Below are positions 33,666 through 42,046 of a stretch of DNA of 64,000 nucleotides, piece by piece. Made by a program: the position numbers and the translations under genes. The notes under the pieces were generated by a model. It saw only the letters and a list, made by a program, of their open reading frames with translations, was not told the DNA's origin and did not search any database. This DNA comes from Tethybacter castelli (GTDB lineage: Bacteria > Pseudomonadota > Gammaproteobacteria > Tethybacterales > Tethybacteraceae), in the NCBI GenBank assembly GCA_036679665.1, contig JAZHEJ010000059.1:1-64000 (forward strand), written 5' to 3'. Each line of letters starts with the position of its first letter. Position 1 is the stretch's first letter.

Positions 33666-35840
33666 ATGCCGATCGTGGAAGTAGCGCCTGGCGACGTCAA
33701 CCGGCTTAACGACCAGCAGCAGGCGGCCGTTGATTATCCCGGTTCCGCGCTCATCTTGGCCGGAGCGGGCACCGGTAAGACCCGGGTTATCGTCGCTAGG
33801 GTGCAAAGCCTTCTGGCGCGCAATGTGCCTCCCCATGAGATTTTGGCCGTAACCTATACCAACAAGGCGGCTCGTGAAATGCGCAACCGCCTCGGCCAAG
33901 CCGGCGCCGGAGTTATCATCAGCACTTTTCATTCTTTCGGCGTAAGGTTTTTACGCGCGCACGCTGATGTGGCGGGTTTGCCGTCAAATTTTCAGATCCT
34001 CGACACCACCGATCAGACCGCGATGATTAAACGCATCTTGCAAGAGGATATGGGCCTGCCCAAGCTAACCGACGGCGGTCCGAATCCTAAGGATATCCGC
34101 GCGGTGATCACAAAACTCAAAGAAAACGGGCAACGTTTCGCGGATCTGCCCGCATTGGTTAACCGCGGCAACGAAGTTGCGGCGTGCGCCTACGATGTTT
34201 ATCCGATTTATGAACGAATGCTCAGCAACGAAGGCAAGGTCGACTTCGGCGAATTGCTGCTGCGCATGTTGGAGTTGTTGCGCGATCATAAGGATATTCG
34301 CTCGCAATGGCAACGGCGGTTTAGTCATATCCTCATCGACGAGCTGCAAGATATCAATAACCTGCAGATGAAAATCGTCGGCTATCTTAAAAACGGCAAG
34401 CGGACCGTGATGTTCGGGGTCGGCGATGACGACCAGTCGATTTACGGATTTCGGGGAGCCAGTCCGCAACATGTGCGCGATTTCGCCCGCCAGCACGCCG
34501 CGAACAAGGTTCTGCGATTGGAGAAGAACTACCGCTCAACCGAGAATATTCTTGCGCTTGCCAATGCGGTTATACGCGGCAACGACGGCAGATTGGGCAA
34601 GACGCTAACCGGCGTTGCCGGCACCGGGTCGCGCCCGTTACTTGAACGCTATCAAAAGGATTACCACGAGGCCTATGCGGTGGCCAGGCACATTGTGGCG
34701 CAACGCTCAGCGGGCACCCCCGCGGAGCAGATCGCGGTTTTGTACCGCAACAACGCGTTGTCGCAGCTGCTTGAAACCGCGCTAAACGATAGTGGAATTT
34801 TGTTTAGCATTCGCGGCGGAACGCGCTTTTTTGCCCGCGAGGAAGTAAAGGACATCATCGCTTATCTTCAGGTTGCGGCTTCGCCGCAAAATCTCCAGGC
34901 GCTGTTGCGCTCAGTCAACAAACCCCCGCGCAAGGCCGGAGCCAAAGTTCAGGCGCAACTGTCTCAAGCAGGTGCCAACGCGTGGGATATGGTCGTTGCC
35001 AGCGATCATCCGGGGTTGCGCGATTACCGCCGGATTATTGAAAAAATCCGTGCCGCAATTGAGTTGGGTGATATCAAAGGCGCAACTGAGGCCGCGGTAA
35101 CCAATAGCGGTTTGCAGGATTATCTGATTGGCAAAAACATGCATGAAAAAGCCGGTAATCTCGACGAACTTATCAGCGCCGCGGCTCGCTTTATCGAACA
35201 TGAAAACGGTTCAATTGACGAGTTTCTCTCCCAGGTAACGCTTGATCCGGAACTTGACGATGACGAAGCGCGGGTGTCGTTAATGACCATCCACTCGGCC
35301 AAAGGCTTAGAGTTCGACTGCGTGTTTCTGATCGGACTTGAACAAGGTATTTTGCCAGGCCGCCACTTTGATGATCCCAATGAACTTGAAAGCGAGCGGC
35401 GGTTATTGTATGTGGCGGTTACCCGTGCGCGCCGCGAGTTGCGCATGAGCCATGTCGACATGCGACGTCAGCGCGGCGATATGAAAGAGATGGGGCGATC
35501 AAGCCTGCTCAACGATATTCCTGACAAGCTTTTTGCGCATGTTGGCGGTCGAAAGCAGGCGTTTGCAAGCTCTGATAAGTATTCCGCAACCGACAATAAC
35601 CGATACGGCGGACGTTACGCTCCCCCAGTCGCGCGCGCGCAACATGTCAGTAGCAGTGGCGGTTTCAAAGTCGGGCAAAAAGTTGTCCACAACAGGTTCG
35701 GCCCCGGCGTGATCGTGGCGCTTGAAGGTAGCGGCGACAAAGCCAAGGCGCGGGTTACGTTTTTTAACGATCGCAAAACACGCTGGTTGATGTTGCAAAC
35801 CGCAAATCTAAAAGCAATGCGGCCTCGTCGAATAGCGTAG
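33666..35840 (+). CDS. UvrD/Rep/PcrA-type ATP-dependent DNA helicase
   Basis: About 724 residues, SF1A helicase. Motifs in order: LNDQQQAAV, Walker A GAGTGKTR, TYTNKAAREM, DELQDINNLQ (Walker B region), GDDDQSIYGFRGA, NYRSTENI, the VSLMTIHSAKGLEFD segment and YVAVTRARRELR. The C-terminal tail (GGFKVGQKVVHNRFGPGVI) is a Tudor-like domain that in UvrD/PcrA contacts RNA polymerase. ATG 33666 is preferred over TTG 33651. Its last 109 bases are duplicated beyond the following restriction cassette. Rep versus UvrD cannot be decided by eye. Confidence 0.93.
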   Translation: MPIVEVAPGDVNRLNDQQQAAVDYPGSALILAGAGTGKTRVIVARVQSLLARNVPPHEILAVTYTNKAAREMRNRLGQAGAGVIISTFHSFGVRFLRAHADVAGLPSNFQILDTTDQTAMIKRILQEDMGLPKLTDGGPNPKDIRAVITKLKENGQRFADLPALVNRGNEVAACAYDVYPIYERMLSNEGKVDFGELLLRMLELLRDHKDIRSQWQRRFSHILIDELQDINNLQMKIVGYLKNGKRTVMFGVGDDDQSIYGFRGASPQHVRDFARQHAANKVLRLEKNYRSTENILALANAVIRGNDGRLGKTLTGVAGTGSRPLLERYQKDYHEAYAVARHIVAQRSAGTPAEQIAVLYRNNALSQLLETALNDSGILFSIRGGTRFFAREEVKDIIAYLQVAASPQNLQALLRSVNKPPRKAGAKVQAQLSQAGANAWDMVVASDHPGLRDYRRIIEKIRAAIELGDIKGATEAAVTNSGLQDYLIGKNMHEKAGNLDELISAAARFIEHENGSIDEFLSQVTLDPELDDDEARVSLMTIHSAKGLEFDCVFLIGLEQGILPGRHFDDPNELESERRLLYVAVTRARRELRMSHVDMRRQRGDMKEMGRSSLLNDIPDKLFAHVGGRKQAFASSDKYSATDNNRYGGRYAPPVARAQHVSSSGGFKVGQKVVHNRFGPGVIVALEGSGDKAKARVTFFNDRKTRWLMLQTANLKAMRPRRIA

Positions 35841-35847
35841 CGGTATG
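35739..35847 (+). repeat. left copy of 109-bp direct duplication (3' end of the helicase gene)
   Basis: Covers the helicase codons for about the last 34 residues plus its stop and seven more bases. It aligns without gaps to 38405-38513 with six mismatches, five of them C/T transitions. The two copies bracket the XamI-like restriction-modification cassette. Confidence 0.93.
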
Positions 35848-35859
35848 AAAACCGTGTTT

Positions 35860-37256
35860 TTAGGTTTCTATCTTTTCGTAGAGGTCTAGCGCTTTTTGGC
35901 GCGGCTTGATCTCAAGAAGATGACTAACCAGATCATCAGCCGGGATCCCGCGCAATTCTTTCGGTTCCAGTTTGTGAAGCCCTCCGCCATAAACGCGTCC
36001 ATGATCTAGCAATGTTTCCGGCTCGATCTCATTCAAGAACTCCCAAACTGTGCGCATAGTCTCGTAATTGTTTTTTACTATCCGCGCCAGCTTTGGCTTG
36101 GGGTAGAGCATCAAAAATACATTGCAGGCAGTCGCTTGAGAGTGATTCAGAATAAACCGGAACGGGTTACTTCCTTTTTGGCTTCTGCCCATGTATGTGC
36201 AAATAATTGGGGCCGCCGGTCGGTTTTCTTGCGCATACCAAGGCTTGCGCGAACGACACAAATAGCGCTCCGTTACAGGTTTTTCACCTCGTTTCCCCGT
36301 TTCGAGGTATGCTTTGAGAGCTGGGAACCGGTCGGTAATCTCGGCCTCAGACTGCTTCGTATCGAGTAAGAAAAGTTGTTTTTCTAGCTTGGGAATCCCC
36401 TCGTTGTCGGATTCTTTGCTTGAGGGTAGCGTGTCCACTTCGGCTCGTTTTCCAGCTCTGAAACCGCAACCTCGCGAAACAACGCGGGGGCGGCCAAGGT
36501 TCCGCCAAAAGTGAAGGCTACTTTATGATTCTTTGGTGGCGGAGTGTTCCGTAGCCATACTACGGCAGAAGAGACCAAGGCGTCAGCAAATTGAACGTCT
36601 TGCGCGTCGTAGCGATGGATTTGTAGCAATGTCACTTTATCAAGAAGGTAACGCTTGAGCATCCGCCCATAATTTACCCCCATAAACTCGCTCGGAATCA
36701 ACCATCCCGCCACCCCGCCGGGGGCCATCCACGCATTAGACAAGCCCATGAAATAGCAATAAAGGCCGGACAAACCGTTGATTTTCACCCCGCAAGCTTG
36801 CAGCGTTCTTTGCTGCAAGCCGGTTTTTGTTTCGGCGTCTATGTGGTGATGACGGACGTAGGGCGGATTGCAAATCAGAAGGTTTGCGCTCTGCCCGTTT
36901 GGCTTAGCTTTAGTGAAGTCTTCATGTCGAATACTGAGCGGTGTCTCACCCCAAAGGCGGCTCGACGGCTCCGCATAATGTGCGTCGATCTCAAACCCTT
37001 GCGCGCCTTCAATCCATTCCACGGGTGCTACGGATCGCAATGCGGAATAAAAGGAACCAGTACCGATACCGGGATCTAAGAAGCGGATTTTTCCATCTTC
37101 CGGCAAAAGCTGAATACCGTGTATAAGTATTTCTCTTGCCAGATCTGTGGGCGTTGCAAACTGACCCATTCGGTTGCGATCATCCGAATTTTTCATTCCG
37201 TCAAGCTTAGCTTGCAACTCAAGGCGTTTGGCTTCGATTTGCTCGGCCCAGTTCAT
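35860..37256 (-). pseudogene. PaeR7I/Eco57I-type N6-adenine methyltransferase, frameshifted
   Basis: The first frame (37256 to about 36420) has RMGQFATPTDLAREI, the SAM motif FLDPGIGTGSFYSALR, and the catalytic NPPY in LLICNPPYVRHHH. It ends after EPKWTRYPQAKNP. A second frame (36438 to 35860) continues with QLFLLDTKQSEAEITDR, ERYLCRSRKPWYAQENRPAAP and LDHGRVYGGGLHKLEPKEL, which are the conserved C-terminal parts. The shift is at about 36420-36440, and the usual IKRGIATGDN-like stretch between them is absent, so there is an internal deletion as well as a frame change. As written it is broken. The start overlaps the endonuclease stop as ATGA. Confidence 0.8.
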
Positions 37257-38212
37257 AGTGCCATGTCCTCAAAGTCGTCGATCCGGTGTTCCCATACCCA
37301 ATCAATACCCTCGGCAGCTACGTAGCCCAAATACCCGCTATGGAAGTAACCGCACAGAAAAAGAACAAACTCTACATTTGTCCCGTATGCGGCGCGTAGC
37401 TGGTTGAACTTATGCGCTTCTTCTTTGCGCCTTTTGTTTGTGTTTGTAAAATCGCCCGCCGATTTGGCTTCAACTAGCAGCGGAAAGTCTCCCGGCTTTG
37501 CTTGTTTCCTCATCACAACGGCATCAATGGGCATGTTGATCATTCTAGAGCTATTTACACCACCAACCGGCACATTCATACGGAAATAATAAGTGCCAGC
37601 GGGAATTTCTTGAAATGTTCCCTTAAAGTCATCCGGTATTTTCGAGTACCCCCGCTCCTCTAACCAATCCGCAATATATGCTAGCTGGCGCTTTTCTTGG
37701 GCGTTTCTAATGATTAAGTTGGCGACACTTCCGCAAAGGCGATCCGCTACGATAGTCGCCGCGCGATGCACCTCAACTTCTGTGGCGGGTTTCGTTCGTC
37801 CCACCCAGACAAAAATATCTGGGTCAGCCATCTTTTTGATGATCGCCCCAATCTGAGTTAAACCGGCTTCAATATCGGCTTGTTTCATGCGGGCCGGCAG
37901 TTGGTTTTTCTCTAAGTTCTTGACCAAAGTTGGCGACACTCCCGCCAGACCAATCAAGCGGTCGACCGCAATAGGGGGACATGTCGACATTCGCAACGTG
38001 GGCAGAACTTCTGGCCATTGTTGTAACACCTTTGGGCGAATATCTGTCAGGTTGACTGTATTAGCTAGCGCGACTTCAACATTTTTTGTCGCTTCTATAC
38101 GTGTTTCCCGAAACGCTTTCGGGGCGAAATTCATAAACCACTGGTTATACATATCGATCGATTGGGCAATATCTGCTTTCCACTTTTCAGGCTTGTTGAG
38201 GTTCACGAACAT
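37253..38212 (-). CDS. XamI-family type II restriction endonuclease
   Basis: 319 residues. N-terminal FVNLNKPEKWKADIAQSIDMYNQWF and the central catalytic segment MPIDAVVMRKQ ... LLVEAKSAGDFTN (D then ExK of a PD-(D/E)XK nuclease) fit XamI-type endonucleases, for which GTCGAC is the known target. The family call is from memory of motif layout, and the target is inferred. The frame is intact. It is transcribed before the methyltransferase and overlaps it by four bases. Confidence 0.75.
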   Translation of the reverse strand: MFVNLNKPEKWKADIAQSIDMYNQWFMNFAPKAFRETRIEATKNVEVALANTVNLTDIRPKVLQQWPEVLPTLRMSTCPPIAVDRLIGLAGVSPTLVKNLEKNQLPARMKQADIEAGLTQIGAIIKKMADPDIFVWVGRTKPATEVEVHRAATIVADRLCGSVANLIIRNAQEKRQLAYIADWLEERGYSKIPDDFKGTFQEIPAGTYYFRMNVPVGGVNSSRMINMPIDAVVMRKQAKPGDFPLLVEAKSAGDFTNTNKRRKEEAHKFNQLRAAYGTNVEFVLFLCGYFHSGYLGYVAAEGIDWVWEHRIDDFEDMAL

Positions 38213-38404
38213 TTTTTATGCTTCTTCCATATTGTCAGTATATCTGTCAACGAATCTACATTATTTTGTAGTCTTGTCTGTCGCCTTTTATAGGTCAAGT
38301 AGCTTGTGAGCTTGCCTCACTTCATCTCAATGGAGGCGATAGTCTGCAAGATTTTGTACAGCTTCCGTCACTAGTTCTCCCAACTTAGCTAGGTCAGCTG
38401 CGGT
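38213..38404. other. cassette end between endonuclease start and right repeat
   Basis: 192 bases. On the minus strand short coding-like pieces (LAKLGELVTEAVQNLADYRLH, then YKRRQTRLQNNVDSL) are split by stops and a frame change, so a small gene may have decayed here. A promoter for the endonuclease is expected in this stretch. Confidence 0.35.
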
Positions 38405-38513
38405 AAAGCCAAGGTGCGGGTTACGTTTTTTAACGATCGTAAAACACGCTGGTTGATGTTGCAAACCGCAAATTTAAAAGTAATGCGGCCTCGTCGAATA
38501 TCGTAGCGGCATG
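38405..38513 (+). repeat. right copy of 109-bp direct duplication
   Basis: Same length as 35739-35847 and about 94% identical by direct count (six mismatches). It has no helicase coding upstream, so it is a duplicate fragment rather than a second gene. Confidence 0.93.
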
Positions 38514-38570
38514 CGCTAGTGCCTCAAGCAACTGAGTTTGATTAAAATTTGCTTGCGATAAGATTTCACC

Positions 38571-39128
38571 ATGGCCGAACAAAACAAAAAATTCTTGGCG
38601 CTATTGCGGGGTATCAACATCGGCGGAAGAAATATTATCGGCAAGGATGCGCTGAAGCAATGCTTCGAAGATTTGGGCTTAACCAACGTCCGCACCTACA
38701 TCCAAAGCGGAAATGTACTGTTTCGATCAAACCAAACCAGTATCAAGGCGTTGACCCGGGACATCGAACGAGGATTAGCGAAGCGTTTTTCATACGACGC
38801 GCGCTTGGTGGTGCTTTCTCAATCCCGGTATAAGTTGGCTGTGCAAGCGGCGCCTGATGGTTGGGGCAAAGATGAAAGCCAACAACACCATGCGCTATTT
38901 ATCTTAGGTAGCCGGGCGGCAAAGCGAATTATGGCGCAACTGCCGGCACCAAAACCGGACAAAGAAAAAGTGAGTTACCAACGAGGCGTGATTTTTTGGT
39001 CGGTTTCAAGAAAGTATCTAACCAGCACCGCGTTGATGAAGGTGTCCTCAGCGTCGGTTTATCATTTGCTGACACTAAGAAACCATAATACCGTCTATAA
39101 GTTGCTGGAGTTATTCGATACCATATAG
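38571..39128 (+). CDS. DUF1697 domain-containing protein
   Basis: 185 residues. The start FLALLRGINIGGRNIIGKDALKQCFEDLG, then VRTYIQSGNVLF is diagnostic of DUF1697. The C-terminal part has VIFWSVSRKYLTSTAL and RNHNTVYKLLEL, where family members usually show NWRT. Function unknown. Its upstream region begins with the right copy of the helicase duplication, so before that insertion it probably followed the helicase. Confidence 0.9.
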   Translation: MAEQNKKFLALLRGINIGGRNIIGKDALKQCFEDLGLTNVRTYIQSGNVLFRSNQTSIKALTRDIERGLAKRFSYDARLVVLSQSRYKLAVQAAPDGWGKDESQQHHALFILGSRAAKRIMAQLPAPKPDKEKVSYQRGVIFWSVSRKYLTSTALMKVSSASVYHLLTLRNHNTVYKLLELFDTI

Positions 39129-39249
39129 TTTTTTTGGGCATAGCGCAAAAAAACAGGTTCGTTAATTTAGCGTCAGGCGCTAAAGCGCTATGGTAGCAAA
39201 GTCGCAAGAGCCAAAAAAGTTTGCAGCCGATGGAACGACTATTTGACGC

Positions 39250-39267
39250 AACGCTCAAACGAGCGTT
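39250..39267. terminator. hairpin between convergent genes
   Basis: Stem aacgctc/gagcgtt with a four-base loop lies between the DUF1697 gene and rplQ, which converge. No clear T-run follows on either strand, so termination is plausible but not proven. Confidence 0.35.
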
Positions 39268-39278
39268 TAGGCTTTGAG

Positions 39279-39668
39279 CTATTTAGTTTGGCTTGCCTTG
39301 TCGGTTTCGCGCTGACGATCGACCAATTCAATAAACGCCATCGGCGCGCAGTCGCCGGCTCGAAAGCCGTTTTTCAAAACGCGGGTATAGCCGCCCGGGC
39401 GTTGTTCGAAGCGCGGGCCAAGCTCAGCAAAAAGTTTGGTGACGTTTTGGCGGTTGCGCAATTTGCTGAACGCCAAGCGCCGATTGGCGACCGTGGGTCG
39501 TTTGGCAAGCGTGATCAAAGGCTCGATAACTTTGCGCAATTCCTTGGCTTTGGGCAAGGTGGTGTTGATGGCTTCATGCTCGATCAAAGCGTTGCACAGC
39601 GCCCCAAGTTTCGCCTTGCGGTGCGAACTGGTTACGTTTAGTTTACGCAGGCCGTGGCGGTGACGCAT
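39279..39668 (-). CDS. rplQ: 50S ribosomal protein L17
   Basis: 129 residues. RHRHGLRKLNVTSSHRKAK at the start and GGYTRVLKNGFRAGDCAPMAFIELVD near the end are standard. Last gene of the alpha operon. A short C-terminal tail (RQRETDKASQTK) ends the protein. Confidence 0.97.
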   Translation of the reverse strand: MRHRHGLRKLNVTSSHRKAKLGALCNALIEHEAINTTLPKAKELRKVIEPLITLAKRPTVANRRLAFSKLRNRQNVTKLFAELGPRFEQRPGGYTRVLKNGFRAGDCAPMAFIELVDRQRETDKASQTK

Positions 39669-39686
39669 TAAATAATCCTCGCGCGC

Positions 39687-40568
39687 TTAGCTTTGGTTGG
39701 CGGGCAAATCAGCTTGCATGCCAAGCTCTAGTCCGCATTCGGCCAGCGCGATTTTGATTTCATCGACCGATTTGCGTCCTAGCCGCGGCGTGGCGAGCAG
39801 TTCTTTTTCAGTTTTGTTCACCAGATCGCTGATCAAGTGGATGTTTTCTTGTTTGAGATGATTGAGCACCCTGACGTTTGCATTAAGTACATCCAACGGC
39901 TCGTTGAGAAGAGGGTTTTCAACATTTTGCTTGCGAGTACCGATTCGTTGCAAAGTCGCCACTCCTTCAGCCAAGTTGGTAAACAGCGACAGTTGGTCGA
40001 TCAGAACTTGGGCCGCGAAGCGTACCATTTCTTCGGGGTTGTGGATGCCGTTGGTTTTCAAATCAATGGTCAGCTGATCCAAATCGGTGCGGTTGTCGAC
40101 CCGGGTGCTTTCGATATCAATTGCCACATTGCGCACCGGTGAGAACGCCGCGTCAAGCAACAAGGTGCCGAATACCCGGTCTTTGGCGGTGTTGTCGGCT
40201 AGCTGGTAGCCNNNNNNNNNNNNNNNNNNNNCGGCCGCCGTCGCGTTCCCGGAGCTGGATTTGTGCAACTCCACCGTGGCGGTATCGCTACCTTCGATCC
40301 GAAAAGCGACGCCTTTGATGTTCAGCAATAGTTCGATAACATCTTCAGAGACGCCCGGAATGGATGAATACTGGTGCTCAACGCCTTCAATGCGCACCGA
40401 AGTTGGCGCGAAACCGGGGACCGCGGTAAGCAAAACGCGCCTAATCGCGTTGCCGATAGTATGGCCGTAGCCGCGTTCAAAAGGCCCGAGCGTAATCCGT
40501 TGATGAAACGGCGAATAATCTTTGATGTCGATTATGCGGGGGTTAATGGCAGTTTCGATGGTGTTCAT
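39687..40568 (-). CDS. rpoA: RNA polymerase subunit alpha (internal gap)
   Basis: N-terminal dimerisation domain (LGPFERGYGHTIGNAIRRVLL) and C-terminal domain (NVRVLNHLKQENIHLISDLVNKTEKELLATPRLGRKSVDEIK) are both present, with the DNA/activator-binding CTD intact. A 20-N run splits the N-terminal domain after SSSGNATAA and before GYQLAD. Compared with E. coli alpha the lost part should be about 37 residues, so the seven codons represented are too few and the N count underestimates the gap. Stop at 39687-39689; followed 18 bases later by rplQ. Confidence 0.95.
   Translation of the reverse strand: MNTIETAINPRIIDIKDYSPFHQRITLGPFERGYGHTIGNAIRRVLLTAVPGFAPTSVRIEGVEHQYSSIPGVSEDVIELLLNIKGVAFRIEGSDTATVELHKSSSGNATAAXXXXXXXGYQLADNTAKDRVFGTLLLDAAFSPVRNVAIDIESTRVDNRTDLDQLTIDLKTNGIHNPEEMVRFAAQVLIDQLSLFTNLAEGVATLQRIGTRKQNVENPLLNEPLDVLNANVRVLNHLKQENIHLISDLVNKTEKELLATPRLGRKSVDEIKIALAECGLELGMQADLPANQS
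40212..40231. other. assembly gap (20 N) inside rpoA
   Basis: Twenty undetermined bases. Reading frame is kept across it, but family length suggests about 110 bases are missing. No 77-base copy of neighbouring sequence was seen beside this gap. Confidence 0.98.
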
Positions 40569-40601
40569 AGCAGTAAAAAACAGATTGAAAAAAGCAAATG
40601 C

Positions 40602-41153
40602 TTATTTCGAATAAAACTCGATCACCATACCTTCATCGAAGGAGATGCCGAGACTGGTTCGATCCGGCATGCCGACTAGGCGTCCGGTGCGTTCGTTGAG
40701 ATCCGATTCGAGCCACGAGAAATCTTGCTGGCGGCGGTCTGACAGATCAATGGAGTCGGTTACGCGCTGATGTTCGCGCACTTTTTCCTTGAGTGAAACC
40801 GTCTGGCGGGCCTCGGCGCGGGTGCGGGCAAAGCCTAGCCGATAAACGATGTTGTCAAGTCGACATTCCAGCATATTGACCAGATTGACGCCGGTGTCGC
40901 CTTTGGAATTGGCCGCCTTGCGGTAGTAGTTGCGGAACTGACGTTCAAGTACGCTGTAGTAGCGGCGCATCTTTTGTTTGGCGCGCAGGTGACTAAGATA
41001 GTCCGAAGATTTGCTCCGAATATTTTTAGGTGGATTGCCGGGGCGATTCTTGAGCCGACATTTGTCTTCAATCGGACGCAGACCGCTTTTGTGTTCCAGA
41101 TCTTCGCCTTCGCGTCTGGATAAGCGTAATTTCGGTCCCAAATAACGAGCCAT
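40602..41153 (-). CDS. rpsD: 30S ribosomal protein S4 with internal deletion
   Basis: 183 residues instead of about 206. N-terminal RYLGPKLRLSRREGEDL and the S4 domain start RLDNIVYRLGFARTRAEARQTVS are normal, but the next residues are LKEKVREHQRV. The usual stretch (VNGKxVNIPSY and GDxVS) between two VS positions is missing, about 24 residues and in frame. The C terminus (GMVIEFYSK) is normal. S4 nucleates 16S rRNA folding and represses the alpha operon. The deletion could be real or a collapse during assembly. Confidence 0.9.
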   Translation of the reverse strand: MARYLGPKLRLSRREGEDLEHKSGLRPIEDKCRLKNRPGNPPKNIRSKSSDYLSHLRAKQKMRRYYSVLERQFRNYYRKAANSKGDTGVNLVNMLECRLDNIVYRLGFARTRAEARQTVSLKEKVREHQRVTDSIDLSDRRQQDFSWLESDLNERTGRLVGMPDRTSLGISFDEGMVIEFYSK

Positions 41154-41157
41154 CCGC

Positions 41158-41559
41158 TTAACCTCGTCGCCGCTTGGGCAGGCGACAGCCGTTGTGCGGC
41201 AATGGGGTAACGTCGGTGATTGTCGTGATGTTCAACCCGGATGCGTTCAACGCGCGGATCGCATGATCACGGCCTTGGCCGGGCCCGCAGATGCGAACCG
41301 TGACGCTGGTGATGCCCATGTCAAGCGCGCGCTTGGCGATTTCTTCGCCGGCTGAAGTTGCCGCGAACGGCGATTTTTTCTTACTGCCTTTGAAACCGCT
41401 GCGTCCCGCTGAGCTCCACAGCAACGTCATGCCGTTGCGATCGGTGATCGTAAACATGGTGTTGTTGTAGGTCGCGCGAATATGAGCGATGGCGTGGGTG
41501 GTGGTGCGCGCAGACCTGGATTTGCGACGCCCGGAGCGTTGGCGATAACTAGTTGCCAT
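41158..41559 (-). CDS. rpsK: 30S ribosomal protein S11
   Basis: 133 residues. AIAHIRATYNNTMFTITDRNG, GFKGSKKKSPFAA and the end TDVTPLPHNGCRLPKRRRG are typical, except Leu for the usual Pro in GCRPPK. The start overlaps the rpsM stop (TGATG). Confidence 0.97.
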   Translation of the reverse strand: MATSYRQRSGRRKSRSARTTTHAIAHIRATYNNTMFTITDRNGMTLLWSSAGRSGFKGSKKKSPFAATSAGEEIAKRALDMGITSVTVRICGPGQGRDHAIRALNASGLNITTITDVTPLPHNGCRLPKRRRG

Positions 41560-41927
41560 CAGCTTTTGCGGGCGATTTTGCTACGCGTGTTGGGCCGCAT
41601 GGTGCGCGCGTTGGTGCGGGTTCGTTGACCGCGGCACGGCAGTCGTTTACGGTGCCGGACACCGCGGTACGCGCCGATATCTTTGAGACGTTTGATGTTC
41701 ATCGCCACCGCGCGGGTGTGATCTCCTTCGACGGTGCGCGCTTGCACGAGTTTACGAATGATTTCGATCTTGTTAGGTTCCAGATCGCGCAACGGCGCGT
41801 CAGGTGCCACTTTGGCTTGTTGGCAGATCTGATTGGCAGAAGGCAAGCCGATGCCCTTGATGCGCAACAATGCGATCCGGGCGTGTTTGTCCGGGGAAAT
41901 TACCTGTCCCGCAATTCTGATCAGCAT
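41559..41927 (-). CDS. rpsM: 30S ribosomal protein S13
   Basis: 122 residues from ATG 41927 (LIRIAGQVISPDKHARIALLRI). The later RVRHRKRLPCRGQRTRTNART block (here GVRHRKRLPC) is typical. The N terminus is more divergent than usual. The frame is open to 42293 but the upstream part is not S13. First gene of the visible alpha operon; the usual rpmJ or secY is not upstream, where a divergent peptidase gene begins. Confidence 0.95.
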   Translation of the reverse strand: MLIRIAGQVISPDKHARIALLRIKGIGLPSANQICQQAKVAPDAPLRDLEPNKIEIIRKLVQARTVEGDHTRAVAMNIKRLKDIGAYRGVRHRKRLPCRGQRTRTNARTMRPNTRSKIARKS

Positions 41928-42046
41928 AGATGAAAAAACCTCTGTGGCGCCAAGCCTAGCAAGGCAAAATGACGCTTTAGTGAGCCGTAAATTATAGCAC
42001 GGCAGATAGGATAAGTTACGTGGGATAATTTCCGTTTGCATTGTTG

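Noticed and set aside
38405..38513. A second helicase gene 3' end
   Set aside because: Only 109 bases match and no helicase codons lie upstream, so it is a duplicated fragment.
39168..39190. Second hairpin (tagcg...cgcta) near the rplQ end as a terminator
   Set aside because: Short stem, no T-run and overlapping alternative pairings.
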